Numbered from the stretch's first letter, positions 8,911-17,733 are shown. The stretch is DNA of 64,000 nucleotides from Streptomyces sp. STR69 (GCF_024519455.1 NZ_JALJRY010000031.1:40992-104991), one strand, 5' to 3'. Translations and numbers: made by a program. The notes: generated by a model not told the origin, from the sequence alone.

Positions 8911-9314
8911 TCGGTGCGGATGCGGCCGTCGGTGTCGAGTGCGAGTACTTCGAGGCCGCCGCCGACCACTTGGCCGTCGGCGACGGTGACCGTGTCCCAG
9001 CGGAACCGGATCAGGCCGTCGAGGCGTACCGCGTCGGTGCGTGCCCGGAAGGTGAACTCGCCTTTCTCGACGAAGCGTTGGTGGGCGCGTGCGACGCGGG
9101 TCTCGATGGCGTCGTGGCCCTGGGCGCGGAGGGTGGGGTGGTCGAAGCCGAGGTCCGCGGCGAGCTCGCGGATCTCGGCGGGTGGGTGGAGGACGTGGGT
9201 GCCGTCCTCGGCCCAGAGGCTCTCGATCGCCGTCCGGCGTCGGGCGGGGTCCGGTTCCGTCCACTGGGCGATGTAGCGGGCGGCGAGGTGCTGGGGGTCG
9301 GTCGTCCCGGTCAT
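8889..9314 (-). CDS. SnoaL/NTF2-like small protein
   Basis: The 141-residue product starts MTGTTDPQHLAARYIAQWTE with a strong SD (AAGGAG) 6 bases upstream. The size, the early aromatic/acidic helix and the pattern ending VVGGGLEVLALDTDGRIRTDYMF fit the nuclear transport factor 2-like fold. Members are small isomerases, cyclases or binding proteins, and no catalytic role can be assigned here. An ATTCC-N6-GGAAT palindrome lies 66 bases upstream, linking it to the XRE/LLM pair. Confidence 0.8.
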   Translation of the reverse strand: MTGTTDPQHLAARYIAQWTEPDPARRRTAIESLWAEDGTHVLHPPAEIRELAADLGFDHPTLRAQGHDAIETRVARAHQRFVEKGEFTFRARTDAVRLDGLIRFRWDTVTVADGQVVGGGLEVLALDTDGRIRTDYMFPGA

Positions 9315-9380
9315 CCGTGGCTCCTTCGGGCGCTGCGGTCGCTTCGGGGCCGATCGTGCTGCGAGTGCGGGCGGGGGGCA

Positions 9381-9396
9381 ATTCCCGGCCAGGAAT
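9381..9396. promoter_or_regulatory. Operator ATTCC-N6-GGAAT (site B)
   Basis: ATTCC CGGCCA GGAAT repeats the half-sites and spacing of site A (8093-8108). It lies upstream of the SnoaL-like gene and also about 85 bases upstream of the lipoprotein gene start on the other strand. Confidence 0.55.
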
Positions 9397-9481
9397 GGGC
9401 GACGGCGGTGGAACGCGTGTCTTCCGGTGGGCGGCGGGAGTTGAGAGGGCGACTCCTTTTTCCGCCCTCGGAGGTGGCCCC

Positions 9482-10000
9482 GTGCGCCCCATGTACGTAC
9501 CCGTCCGTCTGGCCGCCGCGGTCGCCGTCGTCGCCGCTGCCGCCGGCTGTATGAGCGTGGGTGACGACGCGGGCGGCGGTGCCAAGCCCTCGCACTCGGC
9601 CGGGCGGCACGCCGGTGACGCGCCCGACGGCGGTTCGGGGGCGCCGGGGGGCGGGCTCGGGTACGGCGGGTCGGCGGGGGACGGGAAGCACGGGCACGGG
9701 AAGCCCGGGCCCGGGGAGTCCGCGTCGGGTTCGGCCTCGCCGTCGGCGCCGGGGGGCGCGGCGAGTCCGTCCGCCTCCACGGCGCCCAGACCGGGGACGA
9801 GTGCGAAGCCGGGGGTGCCGACCACGGCCGCGCCGCAGCCGACCGCGACGCGGACGCCGCCGCCCGTGGACCCGACGCCGTCCGCGCAGCCGTCGTCCGC
9901 CGCTCCGACCGTCGCGGAGCCCTCGTCCTCGGCGCACGAGGATCCCGTACCGCAGCTCGTGGACCGGGAGCCCGCGCCGGCGGCCGGGTCACCGGCGTAG
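9482..10000 (+). CDS. Secreted Pro/Ser/Gly-rich lipoprotein
   Basis: The start is GTG at 9482, chosen because GGAGG (9470-9474) is 7 bases upstream; an internal ATG at 9491 is less well placed. The 172-residue product has a short positive N-terminus, a hydrophobic alanine/valine core and a lipobox ending AAAAGC, so it should be lipidated and exported. The mature part is low complexity (Gly-rich, then Pro/Ser/Thr/Ala-rich) with no recognisable domain, as expected of a cell-surface spacer protein. Function is unknown. Confidence 0.7.
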   Translation: MRPMYVPVRLAAAVAVVAAAAGCMSVGDDAGGGAKPSHSAGRHAGDAPDGGSGAPGGGLGYGGSAGDGKHGHGKPGPGESASGSASPSAPGGAASPSASTAPRPGTSAKPGVPTTAAPQPTATRTPPPVDPTPSAQPSSAAPTVAEPSSSAHEDPVPQLVDREPAPAAGSPA

Positions 10001-10220
10001 GGGCGGGTGTGACGCACGTCAATGAAGGCCGGTTTGCGTTGGGGGGTGGTAGGTGCGTAAGGTGGTAGATCGTTTGATCCCATTGCCCGGCGCCACTGTA
10101 GAGCGCGCCGTGTGGCGCGTACTCTCCCTTGCCGTGGCGGACCGCATTGAGGCGGTCGATAGCGAATCACGGAGTTGACGGGCGCGTGCCGACGGAGACT
10201 CCGGAAGGTTTCGCATTCGC

Positions 10221-12401
10221 ATGTCCATTTCCAGTACTGATCACGTCGTCATGCCCGAGAACGAGGGCACCGAGACGGCCGTAGACGCTGTCGCGGAGGC
10301 TCCCGAGGTGACGTTCGCGTCGCTCGGTCTCCCCGAGGGCATCGTGCGCAAGCTCGCGCAGAACGGCGTGACAGCCCCCTTCCCGATCCAGGCGGCGACC
10401 ATCCCGGACGCCCTGGCCGGCAAGGACATCCTCGGCCGTGGCCGCACCGGCTCCGGCAAGACCCTCTCGTTCGGTCTGCCGCTGCTGGCGACGCTGTCCG
10501 GCGGTCACACCCAGAAGAAGCGCCCGCGCGGCATCATCCTCACCCCGACCCGCGAGCTGGCGATGCAGGTCGCCGACGCGCTCCAGCCCTACGGCGACGT
10601 CCTCGGCCTGAAGATGAAGGTCGTCTGCGGCGGCACGTCGATGGGCAACCAGATCTACGCCCTTGAGCGCGGCGTGGATGTGCTGGTGGCCACCCCCGGC
10701 CGCCTCCGCGACATCATCAACCGCGGCGCCTGCTCCCTGGAGGACGTGAGCATCGCGGTCCTCGACGAGGCCGACCAGATGTCCGACCTGGGCTTCCTGC
10801 CCGAGGTCACCGAGCTGCTCGACCAGATCCCGGCCGGCGGCCAGCGCATGCTGTTCTCGGCGACCATGGAGAACGAGATCTCCACGCTGGTCAAGCGCTA
10901 CCTGACCGACGAGGTCACCCACGAGGTCGACAGCGCGCAGGGCAACGTCACGACGATGTCCCACCACATCCTCATCGTGAAGCCCAAGGACAAGGCGCCG
11001 GTCACCGCCGCGATCGCCTCCCGCAAGGGCCGCACGATCATCTTCGTCCGCACCCAGCTGGGCGCCGACCGTATCGCCGAGCAGCTGCGCGACGCCGGTG
11101 TGAAGGCCGACGCGCTGCACGGCGGTATGACGCAGGGCGCCCGCACGCGGACGCTGGCGGACTTCAAGGAGGGCTACGTCAACGCGCTCGTCGCGACCGA
11201 CGTGGCCGCCCGCGGTATCCACGTCGACGGCATCGACCTGGTCCTGAACGTGGACCCGGCCGGCGACCACAAGGACTACCTGCACCGCGCGGGCCGCACC
11301 GCGCGTGCCGGTCGTACGGGCACCGTCGTCTCCCTCTCCCTGCCGCACCAGCGCCGCCAGATCTTCCGGCTGATGGAGGACGCGGGCGTCGACGCCGGGC
11401 GTCACATCATCAACTCCGGTACGGCCTTCGAGCCCGAGGTCGCCGAGATCACCGGCGCCCGTTCGATGACCGAGGTCCAGGCCCAGTCGGCGGGCGACGC
11501 CGCGCAGCAGGCCGAGCGCGAGGTCGTCCAGCTCACCAAGGAGCTGGAGCGGGCCACCCGCCGCGCCGCCGAACTCCGCGAGGAGTCCGACCGGTTGGTC
11601 GCCCGTGCCGCGCGCGAGCGGGGCGAGGACCCGGAGGTCGCGGTGGCCGAGGCCGCTGCGGCCGTCGTCGAGGCCGCGGCTGCCGAGCCGGTCGCCGAGG
11701 CGCCGGTGCGCGAGGAGTCGTCGTACGACCGTCCGCGCCAGCAGCGTGACGAGCGGGGCAACTACGAGCGCCGTGACCGTCGTGACGACCGTCCGTCGGG
11801 TGGCTTCCGCCGGGACGACCGCGGCGGCAACGACCGTGGCGGTGACCGTGGTGGTCGTTCCTTCGAGCGTCGTGACGACCGTCCGTCCGGTGGCTTCCGC
11901 CGCGACGACCGTCGTGACGACCGCGGCGGCAACGACCGTGGTGGCCGTTCTTTCGACCGTCGTGACGACCGCCCCTCGGGTGGCTTCCGCCGCGATGACC
12001 GTCCGTCGGGCGGCGACCGTGGCGGCGACCGCGGTGGTCGTTCTTTCGACCGTCGTGACGACCGCCCCTCGGGTGGCTTCCGCCGCGACGACCGTCCCTC
12101 GGGCGGCGACCGTGGTGGCCGTTCTTTCGACCGTCGTGACGACCGTCCGTCCGGTGGTTTCCGGCGCGACGACCGTCCCTCGGGCGGTGACCGCGGCGGC
12201 TTCCGTCGCGACGACCGTCCGGCGACCGGTCACCGGGGCAGCGACCGCCCGTTCAACCGTGACCGCCAGGGCGACCGCCCGGGCTTCCGCGCCGGCGGCC
12301 ACGACCGTCCGTCCGGCCACCGCGGCACGACCGGCACGGGTACCGGCACCGGCACCTTCGGCCGCCGCGACGACAAGCCGCGCTGGAAGCGCAACGGCTG
12401 A
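10221..12401 (+). CDS. DEAD-box RNA helicase with long RGG-type repeat tail
   Basis: The 726-residue protein has a Q motif (FASLGLPEGI ... FPIQ), Walker A GRTGSGKT (about 74-81), DEAD box VLDEADQM, SATM, and motif VI HRAGRTARAGRTG. It resembles the CsdA/DeaD/RhlE cold-shock helicases that remodel structured RNA and assist ribosome assembly. From about residue 505 the tail is a disordered array of RRDDRPSGGFRRDDR units interleaved with GGDRGGRSFDRRDDR, an RGG-type RNA-binding region. The 220 bases upstream hold no gene and could be a long regulated 5' leader. A second ATG lies 10 codons downstream. Confidence 0.95.
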   Translation: MSISSTDHVVMPENEGTETAVDAVAEAPEVTFASLGLPEGIVRKLAQNGVTAPFPIQAATIPDALAGKDILGRGRTGSGKTLSFGLPLLATLSGGHTQKKRPRGIILTPTRELAMQVADALQPYGDVLGLKMKVVCGGTSMGNQIYALERGVDVLVATPGRLRDIINRGACSLEDVSIAVLDEADQMSDLGFLPEVTELLDQIPAGGQRMLFSATMENEISTLVKRYLTDEVTHEVDSAQGNVTTMSHHILIVKPKDKAPVTAAIASRKGRTIIFVRTQLGADRIAEQLRDAGVKADALHGGMTQGARTRTLADFKEGYVNALVATDVAARGIHVDGIDLVLNVDPAGDHKDYLHRAGRTARAGRTGTVVSLSLPHQRRQIFRLMEDAGVDAGRHIINSGTAFEPEVAEITGARSMTEVQAQSAGDAAQQAEREVVQLTKELERATRRAAELREESDRLVARAARERGEDPEVAVAEAAAAVVEAAAAEPVAEAPVREESSYDRPRQQRDERGNYERRDRRDDRPSGGFRRDDRGGNDRGGDRGGRSFERRDDRPSGGFRRDDRRDDRGGNDRGGRSFDRRDDRPSGGFRRDDRPSGGDRGGDRGGRSFDRRDDRPSGGFRRDDRPSGGDRGGRSFDRRDDRPSGGFRRDDRPSGGDRGGFRRDDRPATGHRGSDRPFNRDRQGDRPGFRAGGHDRPSGHRGTTGTGTGTGTFGRRDDKPRWKRNG
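11770..12260 (+). repeat. Tandem repeat region encoding the RGG/RDD helicase tail
   Basis: Imperfect units containing CGTCGTGACGACCG and GGTGGCTTCCGCCG recur many times in phase with the reading frame. The near-identity between units at DNA level implies recent expansion or ongoing gene conversion, so unit number is likely to vary between strains. Confidence 0.85.
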
Positions 12402-12429
12402 GGTCAAGTGACCTGATGTGAGCTGACGT

Positions 12430-12475
12430 AGTGGAGCGGCCCCTGCCCGGGAGATCGGGTGGGGGCCGCTTCACT
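12430..12475 (+). terminator. Terminator after the DEAD-box helicase gene
   Basis: A 14-bp stem with one G-U pair (12430-12443 with 12462-12475) lies 28 bases after the helicase stop. The loop contains a smaller CCCG/CGGG hairpin. Confidence 0.75.
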
Positions 12476-12578
12476 GTGTGCAGGGACGGCGCGTGGGGAT
12501 GTTTTTTGGCCACTTCGAGTCCTTATCGAGTCCTTAAGTGGCGCATGTCACGTCCCCGCCGGGGGAATCGCTGGGGGC

Positions 12579-14138
12579 ATGACAGATGACGCCATAGCGA
12601 GTGGGCTGTCAAAGGGAGATGCTCCCGGTCTCTCCGACGAGGAACGGCTTGCCCAGCTCGGCTATACGCAGGTTCTCGCCCGCCGCATGTCGGCGTTCTC
12701 CAACTACGCGGTCTCCTTCACGATCATCTCGGTCCTGTCGGGCTGCCTGACGCTGTACCTGTTCGGCATGATCACGGGCGGCCCGGCCGTGATCACCTGG
12801 GGCTGGGTGGCCGTAGGCCTGATGACGCTGTTCGTCGGCCTGTCGATGGCCGAGATCTGCTCGGCCTACCCCACGTCGGCGGGCCTCTACTTCTGGGCCC
12901 ACCGCCTCGCGCCCCCGCGCACGGCGGCGGCCTGGGCGTGGTTCACGGGCTGGTTCAACGTGCTCGGCCAGGTCGCGGTGACCGCGGGCATCGACTTCGG
13001 CGCCGCGTCCTTCCTGGGCGCGTACCTGAACCTGCAGTTCGACTTCGAGGTGACCCCGGGCCGCACGGTGCTCCTCTTCGCCGCGATCCTGATCCTGCAC
13101 GGCCTGCTGAACACGTTCGGAGTGAAGATCGTCGCGCTGCTCAACAGCGTGAGCGTGTGGTGGCACGTGGTGGGCGTCGGCGTGATCGTGGGCGCGCTGA
13201 CCTTCGTCCCCGACCACCACCAGTCGACGACCTTCGTCTTCACGAAGTTCGTGAACCACACCGGCTGGGGCAGCGGCGTCTACGTCGTCCTGCTGGGCCT
13301 CCTGATGGCGCAGTACACCTTCACCGGCTACGACGCCTCCGCCCACATGACGGAGGAGACGCACGACGCGTCGACGGCGGGCCCGAAGGGCATCGTCCGT
13401 GCCATCTGGACGTCATGGATAGCCGGCTTCGTCCTCCTGCTGGGCTTCACGTACGCGATCCAGTCCTACGACGCGGAGCGGAAGTCACCGACGGGGGCAC
13501 CCCCGGCCCAGATCCTCCTGGACGCGCTGGGAGCGACGACGGGAAAGCTGCTTCTCCTGGTGGTGATCGGCGCGCAGCTCTTCTGCGGAATGGCGTCGGT
13601 GACGGCCAACAGCCGCATGATCTACGCCTTCTCACGCGACGGCGCGCTGCCGTTCTCCCGCGTCTGGCACACGGTGAGCCCGCGCACCCGGACCCCGGTC
13701 GCGGCGGTGTGGCTGGCGGCGGCGGGCGCACTGCTCATGGGCCTGCCCTACCTGATCAACTACACGGCCTACGCGGCGGTGACGTCCGTCGCCGTGATCG
13801 GCCTCTACATCGCGTACGTCATCCCGACCCTGCTGCGGCTGGGGAAGGGCGACGACTTCCAGCGCGGGCCGTGGCATCTGGGCCGGTGGTCGCGGCCGAT
13901 CGGGATCGTGTCGGTGATCTGGGTGGCCGTGATCACGATTCTCTTCATGCTGCCCCAGGTCTCCCCGGTCACCTGGGAGTCCTTCAACTACGCGCCGGTC
14001 GCGGTACTGGTGGTACTTGGCTTCGCGGCGGCCTGGTGGACGGCGTCGGCCCGGCACTGGTTCCTGAACCCGGAACATGCGCGTACGAAGGCGCGGGAGG
14101 CGGCGCGATCCGGGGCGCCCGAACCGGTAGATCCGTAG
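12579..14138 (+). CDS. APC-superfamily amino acid permease
   Basis: The 519-residue protein starts MTDDAIASGL with a G-rich SD immediately upstream. About 12 membrane helices are visible. The early segment GYTQVLARRMSAFSNYAVSF and the later GYDASAHMTEETHDAS are signatures of the amino acid/choline (GABA-permease-like) branch of the APC family. It should import amino acids or amines through the cytoplasmic membrane; the substrate is not predictable. It is a monocistron between a terminator and tRNA-Lys. Confidence 0.9.
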   Translation: MTDDAIASGLSKGDAPGLSDEERLAQLGYTQVLARRMSAFSNYAVSFTIISVLSGCLTLYLFGMITGGPAVITWGWVAVGLMTLFVGLSMAEICSAYPTSAGLYFWAHRLAPPRTAAAWAWFTGWFNVLGQVAVTAGIDFGAASFLGAYLNLQFDFEVTPGRTVLLFAAILILHGLLNTFGVKIVALLNSVSVWWHVVGVGVIVGALTFVPDHHQSTTFVFTKFVNHTGWGSGVYVVLLGLLMAQYTFTGYDASAHMTEETHDASTAGPKGIVRAIWTSWIAGFVLLLGFTYAIQSYDAERKSPTGAPPAQILLDALGATTGKLLLLVVIGAQLFCGMASVTANSRMIYAFSRDGALPFSRVWHTVSPRTRTPVAAVWLAAAGALLMGLPYLINYTAYAAVTSVAVIGLYIAYVIPTLLRLGKGDDFQRGPWHLGRWSRPIGIVSVIWVAVITILFMLPQVSPVTWESFNYAPVAVLVVLGFAAAWWTASARHWFLNPEHARTKAREAARSGAPEPVDP

Positions 14139-14178
14139 CACTCCGGACCCATCCGACCTCGTTCCCCTCGTCCGGCAC

Positions 14179-14213
14179 GGCCGTGTCCCCGATACCCGAT
14201 CGGAGACACGGCC
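14179..14213 (+). terminator. Putative terminator after the permease gene
   Basis: GGCCGTGTC (14179-14187) and GACACGGCC (14205-14213) form a 9-bp stem about 40 bases after the permease stop and before the tRNA-Lys promoter. Confidence 0.5.
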
Positions 14214-14222
14214 ACGTCCCGC

Positions 14223-14228
14223 TATGCT
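14223..14228 (+). promoter_or_regulatory. -10 box of tRNA-Lys
   Basis: TATGCT lies 20 bases upstream of the tRNA-Lys 5' end, a normal leader distance. No good -35 hexamer is seen, which is common for streptomycete promoters. Confidence 0.5.
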
Positions 14229-14247
14229 CGGGGAGACAACATCGCCT

Positions 14248-14320
14248 GGGCCCTTAGCTCAATTGGCAGAGCAGTGGACTTTTAATCCATTGGTTGTGGG
14301 TTCGAGTCCCACAGGGCCTA
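14248..14320 (+). tRNA. tRNA-Lys (UUU)
   Basis: The acceptor GGGCCCT/AGGGCCT, D-arm TAGCTCAATTGGCAGAGC, anticodon loop CTTTTAA (anticodon TTT) and T-arm GTGGG TTCGAGT CCCAC fold normally. The discriminator is A and no CCA is encoded. Everything to its right up to about 55 kb looks accessory, so this tRNA is a possible boundary. A decayed relative of its 3' half occurs near 41.8 kb. Confidence 0.95.
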
Positions 14321-14358
14321 CGGTGCGGGTGACGGGGGGACCCCCTCTGACCTGCTAC

Positions 14359-14397
14359 GCAGCGCCTGATTTCGGCTTCGGTCGGGTCAGGCGCTGC
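14359..14397 (+). terminator. Terminator of tRNA-Lys
   Basis: A perfect 11-bp stem (14359-14369 with 14387-14397) is followed by TTTGTTTT, giving a classical intrinsic terminator 38 bases after the tRNA. Confidence 0.85.
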
Positions 14398-14479
14398 TTT
14401 GTTTTCGGGGGCTTGCGTGCCGAGCTGCAGCGCGGTCGGGCTGACATCACGACCGCGCGGAGTGCACTGGCCGGGCAGG

Positions 14480-14857
14480 TTCGGGCAGGTTCGGGCGGAG
14501 GTTTCTGAACCCCCGGCGGACTCTGGTGGGGGTGAGCCGGTCGGGTTCGGCCGGTTTCTCCCAGGGGCGGCGGAGGTCCGCGGCCGGCGGCCGGGCGAGC
14601 CGGAGTTGGGTGTGGGCCGCGACGATGAGCCATGTCCATCGGTCCGCCGCTTCGGGGGTGCGGAGCTTCGGGCGGGTCCAGCTCAGCGTCTGCTTGATCA
14701 TTCGGCCGTCGGCGTCAGGTCCACCGGCGTGGTCATCGGCCCGTCCGCGCACAGCACCGCGTCGGTCAGCTCGAACAACGTGTCCCCGCGTACGGTCGGA
14801 CAGTCGAAGAGGTCGTCCCGGAGCGTGATGCCCCTGCGAACGCTTTCCGCCGGACAT
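14480..14857 (-). pseudogene. Transposase remnant with internal deletion and frameshift
   Basis: On the minus strand two pieces of one streptomycete DDE-type transposase family are recognisable. The first, in one frame from about 14857 to 14700, reads TLRDDLFDCPTVRGDTLFEL then TDAVLCADGPM, which is the N-terminal region. It ends at a TGA at about 14700. In the next frame the text resumes with MIKQTLSWTRPKLRTPEAAD and WPWEKPAEP-like C-terminal sequence. The middle, including the catalytic core, is missing. No terminal inverted repeats were seen. The family assignment is from memory of related proteins. The rest of 14400-15130 holds no supported gene. Confidence 0.65.
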
Positions 14858-15132
14858 CGTGATGCACCAGACTCATTCCCCCCACGGCCTTCGTACTGGT
14901 CAAGTGCCTCTTTGGTCGGAGCACAGGATCAGACGGAGGCCGTGTTCTCGTCCCGGGAAGCCCCGAATCATCGATCACGTTCGGGGCATCGCACGGGTGA
15001 GTCGGCCGGGGAGCTTCGGCCGGGTGCCCGTGGCGGTCATGACCTGCATCGGCGACGGTGGGGCCGCTCCCCCCATGACGGCCCCACCTGGCGCTCGGCC
15101 CGTGTCGTGCTCGCCCTCTCCGGCGTCCGGAC

Positions 15133-15546
15133 TCAGCAGCTGGCGAGCCACTTGTGCGACAGCACCTTGAGGCCAGGGCCGCCGCTGACGCCAGGGCCCT
15201 TCACGCCCTGTCCTATGCAGCCGAGATACCCCGAGTAGCCCGCTCCGGAATAGAGGCCGACTCCCTCGTACGAGGAGGAAGTCCCGTGGTTGTAGACCGA
15301 CTTGACGTTGCGGTCGTCGGCCCATGAACACGTCACGGTCCCGCTGGTCCAGTCGCTGTCGGCGTTGCTCCAACTGCAGCGGTTTCCCGTGTAGTTGATC
15401 TGGTCCCAGACGCACAGGCTGCCGGAAGGGCAGTCACTCGCGGCGGCTTCGGCCGAACTCGGTGCCAACAGGCCCAGAGCCGCCACCGTGGCGGCGACGA
15501 CGGTCGCGCTCAGAGTCCTGCGGACTGTGCGTGTTGTGACGTTCAT
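15133..15546 (-). CDS. Secreted peptidase inhibitor family I36 protein
   Basis: The 137-residue protein has a typical Sec signal peptide (RRTLSATVVAATVAALGLLA, cut after AEA). The mature part, about 105 residues, has CPSGSLCVWDQINYTG and a further set of cysteines, matching the crystallin-like I36 (SMPI-type) family of extracellular metalloprotease inhibitors. The ATG at 15546 has AAAGGA 8 bases upstream. It is an isolated gene in a region of gene remnants. Confidence 0.85.
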   Translation of the reverse strand: MNVTTRTVRRTLSATVVAATVAALGLLAPSSAEAAASDCPSGSLCVWDQINYTGNRCSWSNADSDWTSGTVTCSWADDRNVKSVYNHGTSSSYEGVGLYSGAGYSGYLGCIGQGVKGPGVSGGPGLKVLSHKWLASC

Positions 15547-15663
15547 TCATGGTCCTTTCCCGTGAGTGATCCTTCCGGCGGAGAACACGTCTCGGGCCGG
15601 CCCCTCGGCGGTGGGTGCACGGATTGTGGAATGCCGACCTTGTCGAAACCTTGTCCGACCTGT

Positions 15664-16380
15664 ACGCGACTGCTGGGCCCGCTGGAGTTGCGCGTGGCCG
15701 GACGCGCCGTGGAGCCCGGTCGGCCTGGTGGTGGACCGGCTGTGGGGTGAGCATCCGCCCGCCGAGGCCCGCGCTTCGGTCTGTTCGCACTCGCTCGGAT
15801 CCGTCGCCTCCTGGAGGCGAAGCCGGGTACACCCGGCTCCGGGACGGTGACCTCACCACGCCGTCACGGCTCCTGCGCCGCGTCGACGGTTACCTGCTCG
15901 ACGTGGTTCCGGACGGGGTCGACCCGCGCCGGTTCCGGCAGCTGGTCGAGCAGGTCCACGGCTCTTCTCGCGCACGGGGAGAACGCGTGCTGGCGCTGCG
16001 CGGGGCCCGTGCGCCGTGGCGGGAGAACCCCTGACCGGGCTGGCCGGACCCTGGGCCGCCAGGGCCCGGGAAAGCCGGACACAGGAGTACATCGCCGCGC
16101 TGGTCGCCTGGGCCCACTGCGAACTGGGCGCGGGCAATCATGCGGTGGTGGTCCGCCGGTTACCCGATCTGGTAGCCGAACACTCGCTGGTCGAGCCGTT
16201 CGCAGCGGCGTTGATGAAGGCCCTGCACGCGGGAGGGCGCGGTTCGGATGCCCTGGCCTGTTTCACCGCCCCGCGGGAGCGGCTGGCCGAAGAACTCGGT
16301 GCCGATCCGGGAACGGAGGCGAAGCGGCTGCACCAGGCGATCCTCCGCAGCGAGGACACCGCACCCGGCGGGCCCGACCA
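15664..16380 (+). pseudogene. SARP-family regulator relic (multiple frameshifts)
   Basis: Pieces of a single SARP/AfsR-type activator run in the right order through three frames: LLGPLELRVAGRAVEPG (start of the OmpR-like DNA-binding domain), DRLWGEHPPAEARAS, RIRRLLEAKPGT, then GYLLDVVPDGVDPRRFRQLV (start of the BTAD domain), and finally GLAGPWAARARE ... LPDLVAEHSLVEPF ... RERLAEELGADPGTEAKRLH. Part of the DNA-binding domain is missing. No intact reading frame spans the domains, so this is a dead regulator gene. SARPs usually activate antibiotic clusters, but none remains here. Confidence 0.75.
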
Positions 16381-16676
16381 CGGCGAGGGTTCGGGTCCCG
16401 GCGCATGGCCACGCCGCCACGGCTTCAGTCCTTCGCCATCCCGCAGTTCCGACAGACGAGCCGCCTTGGCGCGAAGAGGCGCTGGCTGCGAATCCCCGAC
16501 GCGTCTGGTGTCGTACCGATGTGCGCGACCCTGCCGCAGCCGGGGCGGCACACGAGGGCCGACGTGAGGAAGTCGTGCTTCGTGCTCCGGGGATCCCGGA
16601 ACCGGTGGTGCGTTGGAGATCGAACTCATTCGACCGGTGTGCGAGCCGCGCACCCAAGGCTCCTACGGGCCAGATC

Positions 16677-16991
16677 TCAAGCCGGGTGCTTGTCGAGGAA
16701 GCTGTTGATGAACTCCACTCCGAAGGCGTGAGTGTCCGGAGAAACGTCGGAGGGCGACTCACCGAACCACAGGACGGTCTCCGGGTTGCGCTTGGCTTCA
16801 TCGAGCCGGTTGCGAAGCCGGCCGAGACGTCCTCCGCTCAACCGGACCGCAGCCTGATGCACGCGTTCGCACTCCGCTCCTGCGTGGAGATCGAGGAGTG
16901 CCAGGGCGCTCGCGGCGTCGTTGTCCGGAAACGTGGTGTCGCAAAGTCGACGTGTCGCAGGTGACACGGCCATGTCCGCCATCCTGCCCAT
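16677..16991 (-). CDS. Hypothetical protein (about 104 residues)
   Basis: The product (from MGRMADMAVSPATRRLC) is a soluble mixed-composition protein with segments ASALALLDLHAGAECERVH and LRNRLDEAKRNPETVLWFGE. I do not recognise a family. Three in-frame ATG codons occur within 10 codons and none has a good SD; a further upstream start at 17009 is possible. It lies just after the SARP relic, in DNA of somewhat lower GC than the surroundings. Confidence 0.45.
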   Translation of the reverse strand: MGRMADMAVSPATRRLCDTTFPDNDAASALALLDLHAGAECERVHQAAVRLSGGRLGRLRNRLDEAKRNPETVLWFGESPSDVSPDTHAFGVEFINSFLDKHPA

Positions 16992-17675
16992 CGCGGAGAC
17001 AGGCGACAACGGCCGGGTTCGGTCGGAGGTTGAACGACAAGGTCCGGTTCTGCCTGCCGTGTCTCGTTCCCCAGCACCTGGCCCGTTAACCAGGCGCTGA
17101 CAGCTCGTCCTCCTGCGCCTGCCGCTTGTTCTAGGCCGATTGCCTCTCTGTCGAACACGCGGAAATCTCTGTTTGTCAGAGTAGACATTGGGGTGGGGAC
17201 GTGGTTAGGGTTCTCTCGTAGCCCAGAGAGACAGCAGGGCCCGGCAGACACGAACTGGCGGGCGGCAGTACATGCAAGTGCAGTTCGCAGGACGGTGCGG
17301 TGGTGGAGTTGCGAAGCCAGAGCGGTTGCGGGACGGCGACGCGACTGGCGACCGTACTGGGTGGCTCGCAGTGATCAGGGGCCGCCGTGAGCAGGACCGC
17401 AAGTGCAGTACCCGAAAGTGCAGTTCGCGGTATCCAGCAGTGCGCAGTACCCCACTTGTAAGCAGTTGATCCCAGAGGGAAGAACGGAGGAGCCGAGCGC
17501 CATCAGGATCGCCCGGGCCGACATCTTGAACCCGGGTACCGCAGGACATCGATAGTGAGGTGGTCTCCGGTCAAGCAACCGCGATCCCAGCAGCCCCGGC
17601 AGCATGCCGGTCAGGTCTGCGGAAACAGAGGGCCGGCGCCCTGTCAGGGCCGGCAGATGGTGTAGCAGTTCCTTC
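16992..17675. other. Gene-free stretch with short direct repeats
   Basis: No supported gene is seen in this stretch of nearly 700 bases, whose GC is below the local average. It contains the 13-mer AAGTGCAGTTCGC twice (17276-17288 and 17416-17428) plus a partial copy AAGTGCAGTA at 17401-17410, which look like clustered protein-binding sites or remnants of a regulatory region. Confidence 0.5.
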
Positions 17676-17707
17676 GGGGCCTTGGTGCCAAATGGCACCA
17701 AGGCCCC
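17676..17707. promoter_or_regulatory. Perfect 32-base palindrome upstream of a MerR-like gene
   Basis: A 14-bp perfect inverted repeat (GGGGCCTTGGTGCC / GGCACCAAGGCCCC) encloses a 4-base loop AAAT. It ends 26 bases before the ATG of the regulator gene, so it lies in the leader or promoter. It could be an autoregulatory operator, an attenuator hairpin, or a terminator of upstream transcription; there is no T-run after it. Confidence 0.65.
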
Positions 17708-17733
17708 TCGACGCGTTCCACAGAGAGGTGCAA

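Noticed and set aside
7033..10170. Open frame of over 1000 codons on the minus strand
   Set aside because: It runs across four separate genes in a shadow frame and is extremely Arg/Pro-rich.
10167..12407. Long minus-strand frame opposite the DEAD-box gene, with TTV/VVA repeats
   Set aside because: The repeats simply mirror the helicase tail repeat; there is no independent coding signal.
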